Of a DNA stretch of 9,809 nucleotides, positions 1 through 6,548 are shown one piece after another. The position numbers and the translations under genes were made by a program. This stretch comes from Bacteroidales bacterium UBA4912. GTDB lineage: Bacteria; Bacteroidota; Bacteroidia; Bacteroidales; Dysgonomonadaceae. Position 1 is the stretch's first letter. Each line of letters starts with the position of its first letter. Where the stretch lies: the NCBI GenBank assembly GCA_002398875.1, contig DHCC01000068.1, positions 4,664 through 14,472 of the forward strand, written 5' to 3'. The notes beneath the pieces were generated by a model. The model saw nothing but the letters and a program-made list of their open reading frames with translations, made no database searches and was not told where the DNA came from.

Positions 1-22
1 CTCTCTCTCTCTATATATATAT
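1..22. repeat. CT/AT dinucleotide microsatellite at window edge
   Basis: Six CT units (1-12) run directly into five AT units (13-22). The tract lies about 40 bases beyond the stop codon of the minus-strand sulfatase-maturase gene and outside any visible reading frame. It is cut by the window edge, so its full length and what lies beyond it are unknown. Confidence 0.8.
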
Positions 23-61
23 CATTCTATTTTTATTTTTAAGTATAACTATCCTTATCAA

Positions 62-1306
62 CTATTTAGGATTACCTTCTTTAAACCATTTCACAATATT
101 AGAAGGTGGGCGTTGTGCTAATAATTCATTTTTCATAAAATCCATATAAGGCATTACATGTTTAAAGAACTTGTAATATCCTTTACATAAATAGTTTAAT
201 CCTGTATTGCCATATTTATCCTTTATAAATCTATTTTTTGGGCACTCTCCGTAACAGGCAAAAAGAACATCACATTCATGACATTGTTGTGGTAATTTAT
301 TAAACTTGTCATTTCCAAATGTTTGTTGTACCTCAGAATACATCATTGAAGTGAGTGTTTCATTGTAAATGTTACCCAGAAGATATTCCGGAAACACAAA
401 ATGATCGCAAGAATATACGTCTCCGTTGAATTCCATAACACCGGCATGACCACATGTTTTTGCCATCGTGCAAACGCCAGGATTTTCTCCTACCCAGTTG
501 GCTAAAGTTGAATCAAATATTTGTATAAAGATTTTACCTACATCTTCCTTAACCCATTCATCGAAAATAGCACAGAGAAAGTCACCCCATTTATCTGCAG
601 GTACAGTATAAGGTGCAAGATCAGCTTCATGCTCAGATTCTTTTGCAGTAGCCAGTTTAAGAAGCGAAATATTATCAGATGAGTTGTTGTTTCGGATACG
701 TTCTACAATTGGTGTGAATTGAATGTATTGACACCCTATTTCCTTAAAAAAACGGTAAAATTCAAGGGGATAGTCTACGTTATAATCATTAACAACCGCC
801 ATACAGTTAAACTCTACATCATGTTTTTTTAGTAACTCTATTCCTTTCATCACCCGATGGAATGATGAACGTCCCATTTTGTCTCTTCTGTATTCATTAT
901 GAAATTCTGGAGGTCCGTCAATAGATATACCAACTAAAAAATTATTTTCTTTGAAGAATTTGCACCATTCATCATTCAGAAGTGTACCATTTGTCTGAAT
1001 TGAATTATCAATGTTTCTTCCGTTTGCATATTTTTTTTGCAGTTCTACTGCTTTTTTGTAAAACGAAAGCGGTCGCATAAGAGTTTCACCGCCATGCCAA
1101 GTAAACATAACATCAGGCATTGTTTGAGAGTCGATATACTGTTTTACAAACCTTTCAAGAAGTTCTTCACTCATTAATTGATTCTTCTTTTTATACAGAT
1201 TTTCTTTCTCCAGATAATAGCAGTACTCACAGTCCAGATTACACTTTGAGCCTACTGGCTTAAGCATTACATATAGTGGTTTAGCGAATGGGGCGAATGT
1301 TGACAT
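62..1306 (-). CDS. Anaerobic sulfatase-maturating enzyme (radical SAM/SPASM, anSME; ChuR-like)
   Basis: This radical SAM enzyme is predicted to oxidise the active-site Cys or Ser of sulfatases to formylglycine in the cytoplasm without oxygen. The protein has 414 residues. The SAM-cluster motif CxxxCxxC is C22, C26 and C29, followed by the GGE SAM-binding motif at 72-74. The C-terminal SPASM region has eight cysteines (C279, C285, C300, C342, C345, C351, C355, C374). Their spacing matches the two auxiliary [4Fe-4S] clusters of the Clostridium perfringens enzyme, and D301 sits where that enzyme has its proposed catalytic Asp277. Overall it resembles Bacteroides thetaiotaomicron ChuR/anSMEbt. 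The ATG at 1306 is preceded by a TATCTTTG promoter box. No sulfatase gene is in the window, so it probably acts in trans on sulfatases encoded elsewhere. A peptide-modifying relative of the family is the main alternative, but the complete cysteine set and D301 favour anSME. Confidence 0.93.
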   Translation of the reverse strand: MSTFAPFAKPLYVMLKPVGSKCNLDCEYCYYLEKENLYKKKNQLMSEELLERFVKQYIDSQTMPDVMFTWHGGETLMRPLSFYKKAVELQKKYANGRNIDNSIQTNGTLLNDEWCKFFKENNFLVGISIDGPPEFHNEYRRDKMGRSSFHRVMKGIELLKKHDVEFNCMAVVNDYNVDYPLEFYRFFKEIGCQYIQFTPIVERIRNNNSSDNISLLKLATAKESEHEADLAPYTVPADKWGDFLCAIFDEWVKEDVGKIFIQIFDSTLANWVGENPGVCTMAKTCGHAGVMEFNGDVYSCDHFVFPEYLLGNIYNETLTSMMYSEVQQTFGNDKFNKLPQQCHECDVLFACYGECPKNRFIKDKYGNTGLNYLCKGYYKFFKHVMPYMDFMKNELLAQRPPSNIVKWFKEGNPK

Positions 1307-1325
1307 ATAAATATTATTTATAAAA

Positions 1326-1333
1326 CAAAGATA
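1326..1333 (-). promoter_or_regulatory. Predicted -7 promoter box for the sulfatase-maturase gene
   Basis: On the minus strand this reads TATCTTTG, an exact fit to the Bacteroidetes -7 consensus TAnnTTTG. It lies about 20 bases upstream of the ATG at 1306, giving a short leader of roughly 13-15 bases. No clear TTG -33 element is seen at the expected distance, so the promoter may be weak or activator-dependent. Confidence 0.55.
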
Positions 1334-1389
1334 AACAATTCATATAACTAAGGGGTTTAATTCGCGTCGATTATTAATTAACAAACAAA

Positions 1390-1417
1390 TTCATGAGATA
1401 AAATAGAAAGTCATGAA
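1390..1417. promoter_or_regulatory. Paired TCATGA palindromes upstream of doxX (candidate operator)
   Basis: The heptamer TTCATGA (1390-1396) is mirrored by TCATGAA (1411-1417). Each contains the hexamer palindrome TCATGA, and the two hexamers start exactly 20 bp apart, about two helical turns. The second copy ends 18 bases before the doxX start codon. That geometry suits a dimeric or tetrameric regulator, but no regulator is known for this site and chance cannot be excluded in AT-rich DNA. Confidence 0.3.
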
Positions 1418-1435
1418 ATAAATTAAAAGTAAAAA

Positions 1436-1852
1436 ATGAATAGAAAGAATAATTTATTACATATTGGATGGTTAATATTAAGAGTGGGTATTGGTATATC
1501 AATATTTTTACATGGACTACCGAAAATAATGGGAGGTTCTGAGACTTGGGAAATGGTAGGAGCTACAATGTCAAACTTCGGGATTGATTCAGGGCATGCT
1601 TTTTGGGGTTTAATAGCAGCATTATCTGAAACAGTGGGGGGCTTACTTTTTGCTATGGGACTACTGTTTCGACCTGCAGCGATTATGTTGACAGGAACAA
1701 TGGTTGTAGCAATGATTACGCACCTCTCTATGGGTGATAGTTTTATGGTCTATGGTCATGCACTGGATCTTTTAATAGTATTCACAGGTTCAATATTAAT
1801 TGGTGCAGGTAAATACTCAATAGATACAAAATTACTTCCAAAGATTGCCTAG
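1436..1852 (+). CDS. DoxX family membrane protein
   Basis: This 138-residue, highly hydrophobic protein has four predicted membrane helices (about residues 8-30, 54-76, 78-97 and 107-126). The N-terminal pattern LRVGIGISIFLHGLPKI followed by a Gly-rich stretch is typical of the DoxX family (DoxX/YphA/MauE-like). Members have been linked to quinone-coupled thiosulfate oxidation in Acidianus and to oxidative-stress complexes in mycobacteria. In Bacteroidetes the role is generally unknown and none is assigned here. Length is normal for the family. The ATG at 1436 follows an A-rich leader without a clear Shine-Dalgarno site, as usual in this phylum. It is a single-gene unit, divergent from the sulfatase-maturase and ending at the strong terminator at 1885-1924. 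Confidence 0.85.
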   Translation: MNRKNNLLHIGWLILRVGIGISIFLHGLPKIMGGSETWEMVGATMSNFGIDSGHAFWGLIAALSETVGGLLFAMGLLFRPAAIMLTGTMVVAMITHLSMGDSFMVYGHALDLLIVFTGSILIGAGKYSIDTKLLPKIA

Positions 1853-1884
1853 AATAATATTTGGTTATTAATAGTTTAAATAAC

Positions 1885-1924
1885 AATCCCCCTTCTTGTT
1901 CTTAGCAAAGAAGGGGGATTTTAA
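1885..1924. terminator. Strong intrinsic terminator shared by doxX (+) and SRP RNA (-)
   Basis: A 13-bp perfect stem (AATCCCCCTTCTT pairing with AAGAAGGGGGATT) encloses a 10-base loop. It is followed by TTTT on the plus strand and by a T-rich stretch (TTGTTATTT) on the minus strand. It lies 32 bases after the doxX stop and about 35 bases past the 3' end of the convergent SRP RNA, so it can plausibly end both transcripts. Confidence 0.85.
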
Positions 1925-1958
1925 TTATATCTTGTTATTTGAATATACAAACAAAAGA

Positions 1959-2054
1959 GGGTAAGCTTACTATATCGCGCCGCTACAACCAATTACCCTT
2001 GCTTCGGTCAAGACCTGGGGGATTCATCGGGAGCTGGCCGTATAGGACTTACCC
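1959..2054 (-). ncRNA. ffs: Signal recognition particle RNA, small bacterial type (4.5S RNA)
   Basis: The minus strand encodes a roughly 96-base RNA that folds back on itself. It is the RNA scaffold of SRP, binding the Ffh M domain and the receptor FtsY during co-translational membrane targeting. The ends pair as GGGTAAG with CTTACCC. Further helices are CTATA with TATAG, GCT with AGC, CCGAT with ATTGG, and CCC with GGG. The apical part carries the conserved Ffh-binding symmetric loop, 5' CAGG and 3' AGCA, separated by exactly 10 bases as in E. coli 4.5S RNA. The Alu domain is absent, as expected for the small type. The capping loop (TCTTGACCGA between CAGG and AGCA) lacks the usual GGAA/GNRA tetraloop. 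An upstream TATCTTTG box and downstream terminator support an independent gene. The ffh gene, encoding the protein partner, is on the same strand about 4.5 kb away. End positions are estimated from pairing. Confidence 0.87.
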
Positions 2055-2059
2055 AACTG

Positions 2060-2090
2060 CAAAGATAAGATATTTTTTGTAGATACAAAA
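2060..2090 (-). promoter_or_regulatory. Predicted promoter of the SRP RNA gene
   Basis: On the minus strand TTTTG (2086-2090) is followed by an 18-base spacer and TATCTTTG (2060-2067). This matches the Bacteroidetes -33/-7 arrangement (TTG, then TAnnTTTG). The predicted 5' end of the RNA (G at 2054) starts 6 bases beyond the -7 box, which fits the usual start-site spacing. Confidence 0.75.
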
Positions 2091-2125
2091 GAGTGTATTG
2101 ATTTTTACTATTCAAGTCATTTTTT

Positions 2126-2133
2126 TATCTTTG
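2126..2133 (+). promoter_or_regulatory. Predicted -7 promoter box for the pepT-gcvT cluster
   Basis: TATCTTTG on the plus strand fits the Bacteroidetes -7 consensus. The implied start of transcription near 2139-2141 leaves about 48 bases before the preferred pepT ATG at 2189. The nearest TTG upstream (2098-2100) is 25 bases away, longer than usual, so the -33 element is uncertain. The box is back-to-back with the SRP RNA promoter. Confidence 0.6.
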
Positions 2134-2188
2134 TAATACTAACGTAACTTTAACTTTGGGAAATTTATTTCAATCAAATAGTTTAATC

Positions 2189-3412
2189 ATGACAATAGTA
2201 GATAGGTTTATTAAATATGCCAGAATAGATACTCAATCAGATGAGAATAGCACTCAGACTCCTAGTACTCTAAAACAGTTTAATCTTGCTAAAGAGGTGG
2301 AAAAAGAGGCAATAGAAATGGGACTTGTTGATGTTAGTCTCGATAATAATTGTTATTTAATGGCAACCTTACCATCTAATACTTCAAAAAAAGTACCGGT
2401 AATTGGCTTTCTTTCTCATTTTGATACCAGTCCCGATATGAGTGGAAATAATGTAAATCCACGTATTGTTAAAAACTATGATGGCAAGGATATTATATTA
2501 AATGAAATAAATAATGTCATCCTATCTCCTAAAGATTTTCCCGAATTGCTTTCTCACAAAGGCGAAGATATAATTGTAACAGATGGTACAACATTATTAG
2601 GTGCAGACGATAAAGCCGGCATAGCTGAAATAATGAGTGCTATGCAGTATCTTATAGATCATCCTGAGATAGAACATGGAAAAATCAGAATTGGTTTTAC
2701 CCCTGATGAAGAGATAGGACGCGGTGCTGATAAATTTGATGTAGAGAAGTTTGGCGCTGATTGGGCTTACACGATGGATGGAAGTGAGGTGGGAGAGCTA
2801 GAGTATGAGAACTTTAATGCTGCTTCCGCTAAAATTGAAATACAAGGACGAAATGTTCATCCAGGATATGCTAAAGACAAGATGATTAACGCACTACAAG
2901 TTGCTAATGAACTAATATCACTTCTGCCAAAAAATGAAAGACCCGAATTTACAGAAGGATATGAGGGATTTTTCCATCTTATTTCAATGGCTGGAACAGT
3001 TGAAGAGGCTAATTTGTCATTTATTATTCGTGATCATGACAGGATAAAATTTGAAGATCGTAAAAAACTATTGATAAGCTCTGTAGGGTTATTGAATAAA
3101 AAGTATGACAACAGAATTACACTTAATCTTAATGATCAGTATTATAATATGAGAGAAAAAGTGGAACCCGTAATGCACATCGTAGATTATGCTTATCAAG
3201 CAATGGAGGAGTTGGGTATAAAACCTAATGTGAAACCAATTAGAGGTGGCACTGATGGCTCTAAGCTCTCATTTATGGGTTTACCATGTCCAAATATTTT
3301 TGCAGGAGGAATGAATTTTCATGGTAAATACGAATTTCTACCTATTACATCAATGAAAAAAGCTTCACAAGTAATAGTGAAAATAGCAGAAATCGTTGCA
3401 AGAAATCATTAA
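2189..3412 (+). CDS. pepT: Peptidase T (tripeptide aminopeptidase, M20B)
   Basis: This cytoplasmic di-zinc aminopeptidase removes the N-terminal residue of tripeptides. From the ATG at 2189 the protein is 407 residues, almost the E. coli length, and begins MTIVDRFIKYARIDTQS, aligning with the E. coli N-terminus. Metal and catalytic residues visible in family motifs are SHFDTS (H77, D79), GADDKAG (D140), TPDEE (E174 general base, E175) and MDG (D197). The C-terminal HGKYEF supplies the last zinc ligand. NVNP, EGYEGFFHL and PIRGGTDGSKLSFMG are further PepT signatures. An upstream in-frame TTG (2156) would add 11 residues with no family counterpart, so the ATG is preferred. It is first in a probable operon with gcvT (53 bases downstream) and a membrane protein gene, behind a TATCTTTG promoter. 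Peptide use suits an amino-acid-fermenting anaerobe, which is inference. Confidence 0.95.
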   Translation: MTIVDRFIKYARIDTQSDENSTQTPSTLKQFNLAKEVEKEAIEMGLVDVSLDNNCYLMATLPSNTSKKVPVIGFLSHFDTSPDMSGNNVNPRIVKNYDGKDIILNEINNVILSPKDFPELLSHKGEDIIVTDGTTLLGADDKAGIAEIMSAMQYLIDHPEIEHGKIRIGFTPDEEIGRGADKFDVEKFGADWAYTMDGSEVGELEYENFNAASAKIEIQGRNVHPGYAKDKMINALQVANELISLLPKNERPEFTEGYEGFFHLISMAGTVEEANLSFIIRDHDRIKFEDRKKLLISSVGLLNKKYDNRITLNLNDQYYNMREKVEPVMHIVDYAYQAMEELGIKPNVKPIRGGTDGSKLSFMGLPCPNIFAGGMNFHGKYEFLPITSMKKASQVIVKIAEIVARNH

Positions 3413-3465
3413 ATACTAAGAATTAGTTTAAGACAAGTAATTTGAAATATAAATAAAAAAATAAA

Positions 3466-4551
3466 ATGAAACATACACCTTTTACAGATATGCATATAAG
3501 TCTGGGGGCTAAGATGCATGAGTTTGCAGGCTATAATATGCCAATAGAATATTCAGGTATTATAGATGAACATCAAACCGTAGTCAATTCTGTAGGAGTG
3601 TTTGATGTATCTCACATGGGTGAGTTTTGGGTGAAAGGACCAAAAGCGGTTGAGTTTTTACAAAAGGTAACCAGTAATGATGTTACAAAACTTCAAATTG
3701 GAAAAGCTCAGTATACCTGTTTCGTAAATGAAAATGGCGGTATAGTTGATGATTTTATCGTTTATTATTACGAACCCGAAAAATATCTGATGGTTGTTAA
3801 TGCTGCGAATATTGATAAAGACTGGGAGTGGTGCACTAAATGGAACACAATGGGAGCAGAGTTGGAGAATGCATCAGAACATACTGCACAACTTGCAGTA
3901 CAAGGTCCCAAAGCTAAAGAAACTTTGCAAAAACTTACTGAAACAGACCTTTCTTCTATTCCTTTCTACGGATTTTCAACTTCAAAATTTGCCGGAGTAG
4001 AAAATGTTATTATTTCAAATACCGGATATACCGGTGCAGGAGGATTTGAGCTTTACTTCTATCCTGAATATGGCATGAAAATTTGGGAAGCTGTATTTGA
4101 AGCAGGAGACGAATTTGGAATTAAACCAATAGGACTTGGAGCACGTGATACTTTACGTTTAGAGATGGGATATTGTTTATACGGTAACGACTTGGATGAT
4201 ACTACTACTCCTCTTCAAGCTGGTCTTGGATGGATAACAAAATTTGCTGATAACAAACCTTTCATTGGAAGAGACGTTTTGGAAAAAGAGAAGTCTGAAG
4301 GTATATCTCGCAAATTATGCTGCTTTGAATTAACTGATAAAGGTATTCCACGTCAAGGATACGAGATAGTAAATGAACAAGCGGAAATTATTGGTAATGT
4401 TACTTCTGGCACCATGTCGCCCATGATGAAAAAAGGTATAGGAATGGGATATGTCAGACCGCAGTATACAAAAGAGGGAACTGAAATATTCATAAAGGTG
4501 CGTAACAGAAATTTAAAGGCTGTTGTAGTTAAGCCTCCTTTCAGAAAATAA
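3466..4551 (+). CDS. gcvT: Glycine cleavage system T protein (aminomethyltransferase)
   Basis: GcvT transfers the methylene group from the aminomethyl-lipoyl arm of H protein to tetrahydrofolate, releasing ammonia and forming 5,10-methylene-THF. The 361-residue length is normal. The N-terminal fold shows MHEFAGYNMPIEY (18-29), IDEH (33-36) and GVFDVSHMG (44-52). The segment GGIVDDFIVY (91-100) contains D96, matching the essential Asp of Thermotoga and E. coli enzymes. NTGYTGAGGFELY lies in the middle domain, LRLEMG follows it, and the C-terminal barrel has the GNVTSGTMSP segment. It follows pepT by 53 bases and precedes a membrane-protein gene by 27, on the same strand with no terminator between, so cotranscription is likely. 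The other glycine-cleavage genes (P, H, L proteins) are not in the window. FolD, which uses the methylene-THF product, is encoded nearby on the other strand. Confidence 0.96.
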   Translation: MKHTPFTDMHISLGAKMHEFAGYNMPIEYSGIIDEHQTVVNSVGVFDVSHMGEFWVKGPKAVEFLQKVTSNDVTKLQIGKAQYTCFVNENGGIVDDFIVYYYEPEKYLMVVNAANIDKDWEWCTKWNTMGAELENASEHTAQLAVQGPKAKETLQKLTETDLSSIPFYGFSTSKFAGVENVIISNTGYTGAGGFELYFYPEYGMKIWEAVFEAGDEFGIKPIGLGARDTLRLEMGYCLYGNDLDDTTTPLQAGLGWITKFADNKPFIGRDVLEKEKSEGISRKLCCFELTDKGIPRQGYEIVNEQAEIIGNVTSGTMSPMMKKGIGMGYVRPQYTKEGTEIFIKVRNRNLKAVVVKPPFRK

Positions 4552-4578
4552 AAAGCAACTTGCTCCTCTCCAGGTCTT

Positions 4579-5574
4579 ATGGGAAATAAAACAAGAATAG
4601 CAAAGAATAGTTTTTTTATTCTTGGTGCGCTTGCATTAGGAATAATGATTTACAAAATCGGATTTGACAACATCTGGAATGATATTAAACAGACCGGATG
4701 GTGGTATGTACCTATCCTCGGAATGTGGATTGTGGTATATCTCATGAATACCTTATCGTTTTACATTATTTTGCGAGATGGTACTCCTGAAACCAAAAAT
4801 GTAAGCTTTATCAGACTTTTTAAGCTCACGGTTAGCGGCTTTGCAATTAATTATATTACTCCATTCGGGTTAATGGGAGGTGAACCTTATAAGATTATCG
4901 AACTTAAGCAGGATATAGGAATACAGAAAGCTACCTCATCTGTTTTGTTAGCTACAATGATGCACTTCGTTTCTCATTTTATTTTTTGGGTGGTAACTAT
5001 ACCTATGTTATTTTTTTTGGTACCTGTAATTTCAGATTCAATAGAAATAGGATTAATTATATCAGGTGGTACTGCCTTTTTATTACTTCTATGGGCATAT
5101 AGGATCTACACTAAAGGGGGCGTTAACAGGGCATTAATCATATCAAGCAGACTCCCTTTTATTGGAAAAAAAATTAAAATATACAAAAGACAACATCAGG
5201 ACAAGATCAGTCAGATGGATGTATTGATAGCTGATCTATTTAATAACAGAAAAAAAGACTTTATTGCTTCATTGCTCATTGAATTTATTGCACGTATTCT
5301 TATATGTGTCGAGATTATTCTAATGATGAAAGCAATCAATATTCCTATTACCTTTGTTCAGAGTGTTCTAATAGAATCAATTCAGTCACTCATTTCAAAT
5401 TTGTTTTTCTTTATGCCAATGCAGATGGGTACACGTGAAGGAGGATTTGTTATTATTTATGGCATTCTTTCAATACCTGTGGCTTATGGAGTTTTTGTGA
5501 GCATATCCAAGAGAATGAGAGAACTATTCTGGACAGTAATTGGCATTTTGCTAATTAAAGCAGAAAAGCGTTAG
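4579..5574 (+). CDS. Flippase-like membrane protein (LPG synthase TM-region / UPF0104 family)
   Basis: This 331-residue protein has about seven or eight predicted membrane helices (roughly 10-27, 42-64, 118-150, 155-173, 228-250, 260-280 and 285-327). It contains the family's hallmark motifs: NYITPFGLMGGEPYKI (around 90-105) and MPMQMGTREGGF (around 279-290). These occur in the N-terminal flippase half of MprF and in stand-alone relatives such as YbhN and AglD. The soluble aminoacyl-transferase domain of MprF is missing, so it is not predicted to make lysyl-phosphatidylglycerol. A lipid- or polyprenyl-linked substrate translocase is the best guess, with unknown substrate. The central 190-225 segment is basic and likely cytoplasmic. 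It starts 27 bases after gcvT and is the last gene of the cluster. Its 3' end faces folD across 59 bases, where I see no convincing terminator hairpin. Confidence 0.85.
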   Translation: MGNKTRIAKNSFFILGALALGIMIYKIGFDNIWNDIKQTGWWYVPILGMWIVVYLMNTLSFYIILRDGTPETKNVSFIRLFKLTVSGFAINYITPFGLMGGEPYKIIELKQDIGIQKATSSVLLATMMHFVSHFIFWVVTIPMLFFLVPVISDSIEIGLIISGGTAFLLLLWAYRIYTKGGVNRALIISSRLPFIGKKIKIYKRQHQDKISQMDVLIADLFNNRKKDFIASLLIEFIARILICVEIILMMKAINIPITFVQSVLIESIQSLISNLFFFMPMQMGTREGGFVIIYGILSIPVAYGVFVSISKRMRELFWTVIGILLIKAEKR

Positions 5575-5633
5575 TTCCTGCCAAATCTGCAAAATCAAAT
5601 AAATATTACTCAAAATTTCTTTCTTTTTCTATC

Positions 5634-6524
5634 TTAAATAGAAGGAGGGTAAATTTCCTTTTTACCTGCCAAAAGTGTGTTTTTCAGTAATGAAACAATC
5701 GTCATAGGACCAACTCCCCCTGGAACTGGAGTAATATAAGAACACTTTGGCGCAACTTCATCAAACTTAACGTCACCTTTAAGCTTAAATCCTGATTTAG
5801 TTTTATTACTCGGTACTCTTGTTGTACCTACATCAATAACAACCGATCCCTCTTTAACCATGTCGCCTGTGAGAAATTCTGGAACTCCCAGTGCAGCAAT
5901 AATTATATCTGCTTGAAGACATATTTCTTTTATATTATTGGTTCTGCTATGGCAAACAGTTACAGTGCAGTCGCCCGGATAAGTTTTTTGCATCATAAGC
6001 ATTGAAACAGGCTTCCCGACTATATTACTTCTTCCCAATACCACGCAATGCTTTCCTTTTGTTTCTATATTATACCTTTTAAGCAGTTCCAATATTCCTG
6101 ATGGAGTAGCAGAAAGGAAACAGGGCATTCCAAGAGACATACGACCAACATTAACAGGATGGAAGCCATCCACATCTTTGCGGTAATCTATAGCTTCTGT
6201 TATTTTAATTTCAGATATATGATTAGGTAGGGGTAGCTGAACTATGAAACCATCTATATCAGTATCCTTGTTTAGCCGATTTACACATTTTAGTAGCTCT
6301 TCCTCAGTCACATCGTCTTCATAGCGGATAAGTGTTGATTTAAATCCTACCTGCTCGCAAGCTTTAACTTTGTTAGCAACATAAGTTTCACTACCTCCAT
6401 CATGGCCAACTAAAACTGCGGCAAGATGAGGTGTTTTACCACCTGAAGCTTTTATTTGTTTTACCTCTTCGGCAATTTCAATTTTTATCTGTGCTGAAAC
6501 AGCTTTTCCGTCTATTAAGTTCAT
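5634..6524 (-). CDS. folD: Bifunctional methylene-THF dehydrogenase / methenyl-THF cyclohydrolase
   Basis: FolD interconverts 5,10-methylene-, 5,10-methenyl- and 10-formyl-tetrahydrofolate in the cytoplasm, supplying formyl groups for purines and initiator tRNA and NADPH (or NADH). The 296-residue protein starts MNLIDGKAVSAQI. The catalytic segment ETYVANKVKAC carries Y48 and the essential K52. VQLPLP (95-100) carries Q96, and KDVDGFHP (116-123) carries D119, all substrate-site residues. The Rossmann nucleotide motif is GRSNIVGKP (163-171), and PVPGGVGPMT near the C-terminus is the second family signature. The insertion GHDGGSETYV is the form I associate with Bacteroides FolD. The gene begins 24 bases after the ffh stop on the same strand with no promoter box between, so it is probably cotranscribed as the second gene of an ffh-folD operon. 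Confidence 0.96.
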   Translation of the reverse strand: MNLIDGKAVSAQIKIEIAEEVKQIKASGGKTPHLAAVLVGHDGGSETYVANKVKACEQVGFKSTLIRYEDDVTEEELLKCVNRLNKDTDIDGFIVQLPLPNHISEIKITEAIDYRKDVDGFHPVNVGRMSLGMPCFLSATPSGILELLKRYNIETKGKHCVVLGRSNIVGKPVSMLMMQKTYPGDCTVTVCHSRTNNIKEICLQADIIIAALGVPEFLTGDMVKEGSVVIDVGTTRVPSNKTKSGFKLKGDVKFDEVAPKCSYITPVPGGVGPMTIVSLLKNTLLAGKKEIYPPSI

Positions 6525-6548
6525 ATTTCTGATAATAAAGAATAACTG

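Noticed and set aside
2156..2188. In-frame TTG start extending pepT by 11 residues
   Set aside because: The family N-terminus aligns from the ATG at 2189, and the extra residues have no counterpart in known PepT proteins. The TTG is also very close to the predicted transcription start.
1853..2188. Hidden small protein gene or tRNA in the doxX-pepT spacer
   Set aside because: The conserved folded segment is explained by SRP RNA. No tRNA cloverleaf or supported short reading frame was found in the remainder.
3438..3444. TAATTTG before gcvT as a separate promoter
   Set aside because: It is one base short of TAnnTTTG and has no -33 element. Readthrough from pepT is simpler.
3794..4000. 68-codon open frame inside gcvT
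   Set aside because: It is out of frame within a complete, strongly conserved gcvT and has no independent support.
5560..5590. GCAGA...TCTGC as a terminator between the membrane protein gene and folD
   Set aside because: A 5-bp stem with a 21-base loop and no proper T-tract is not a credible terminator.
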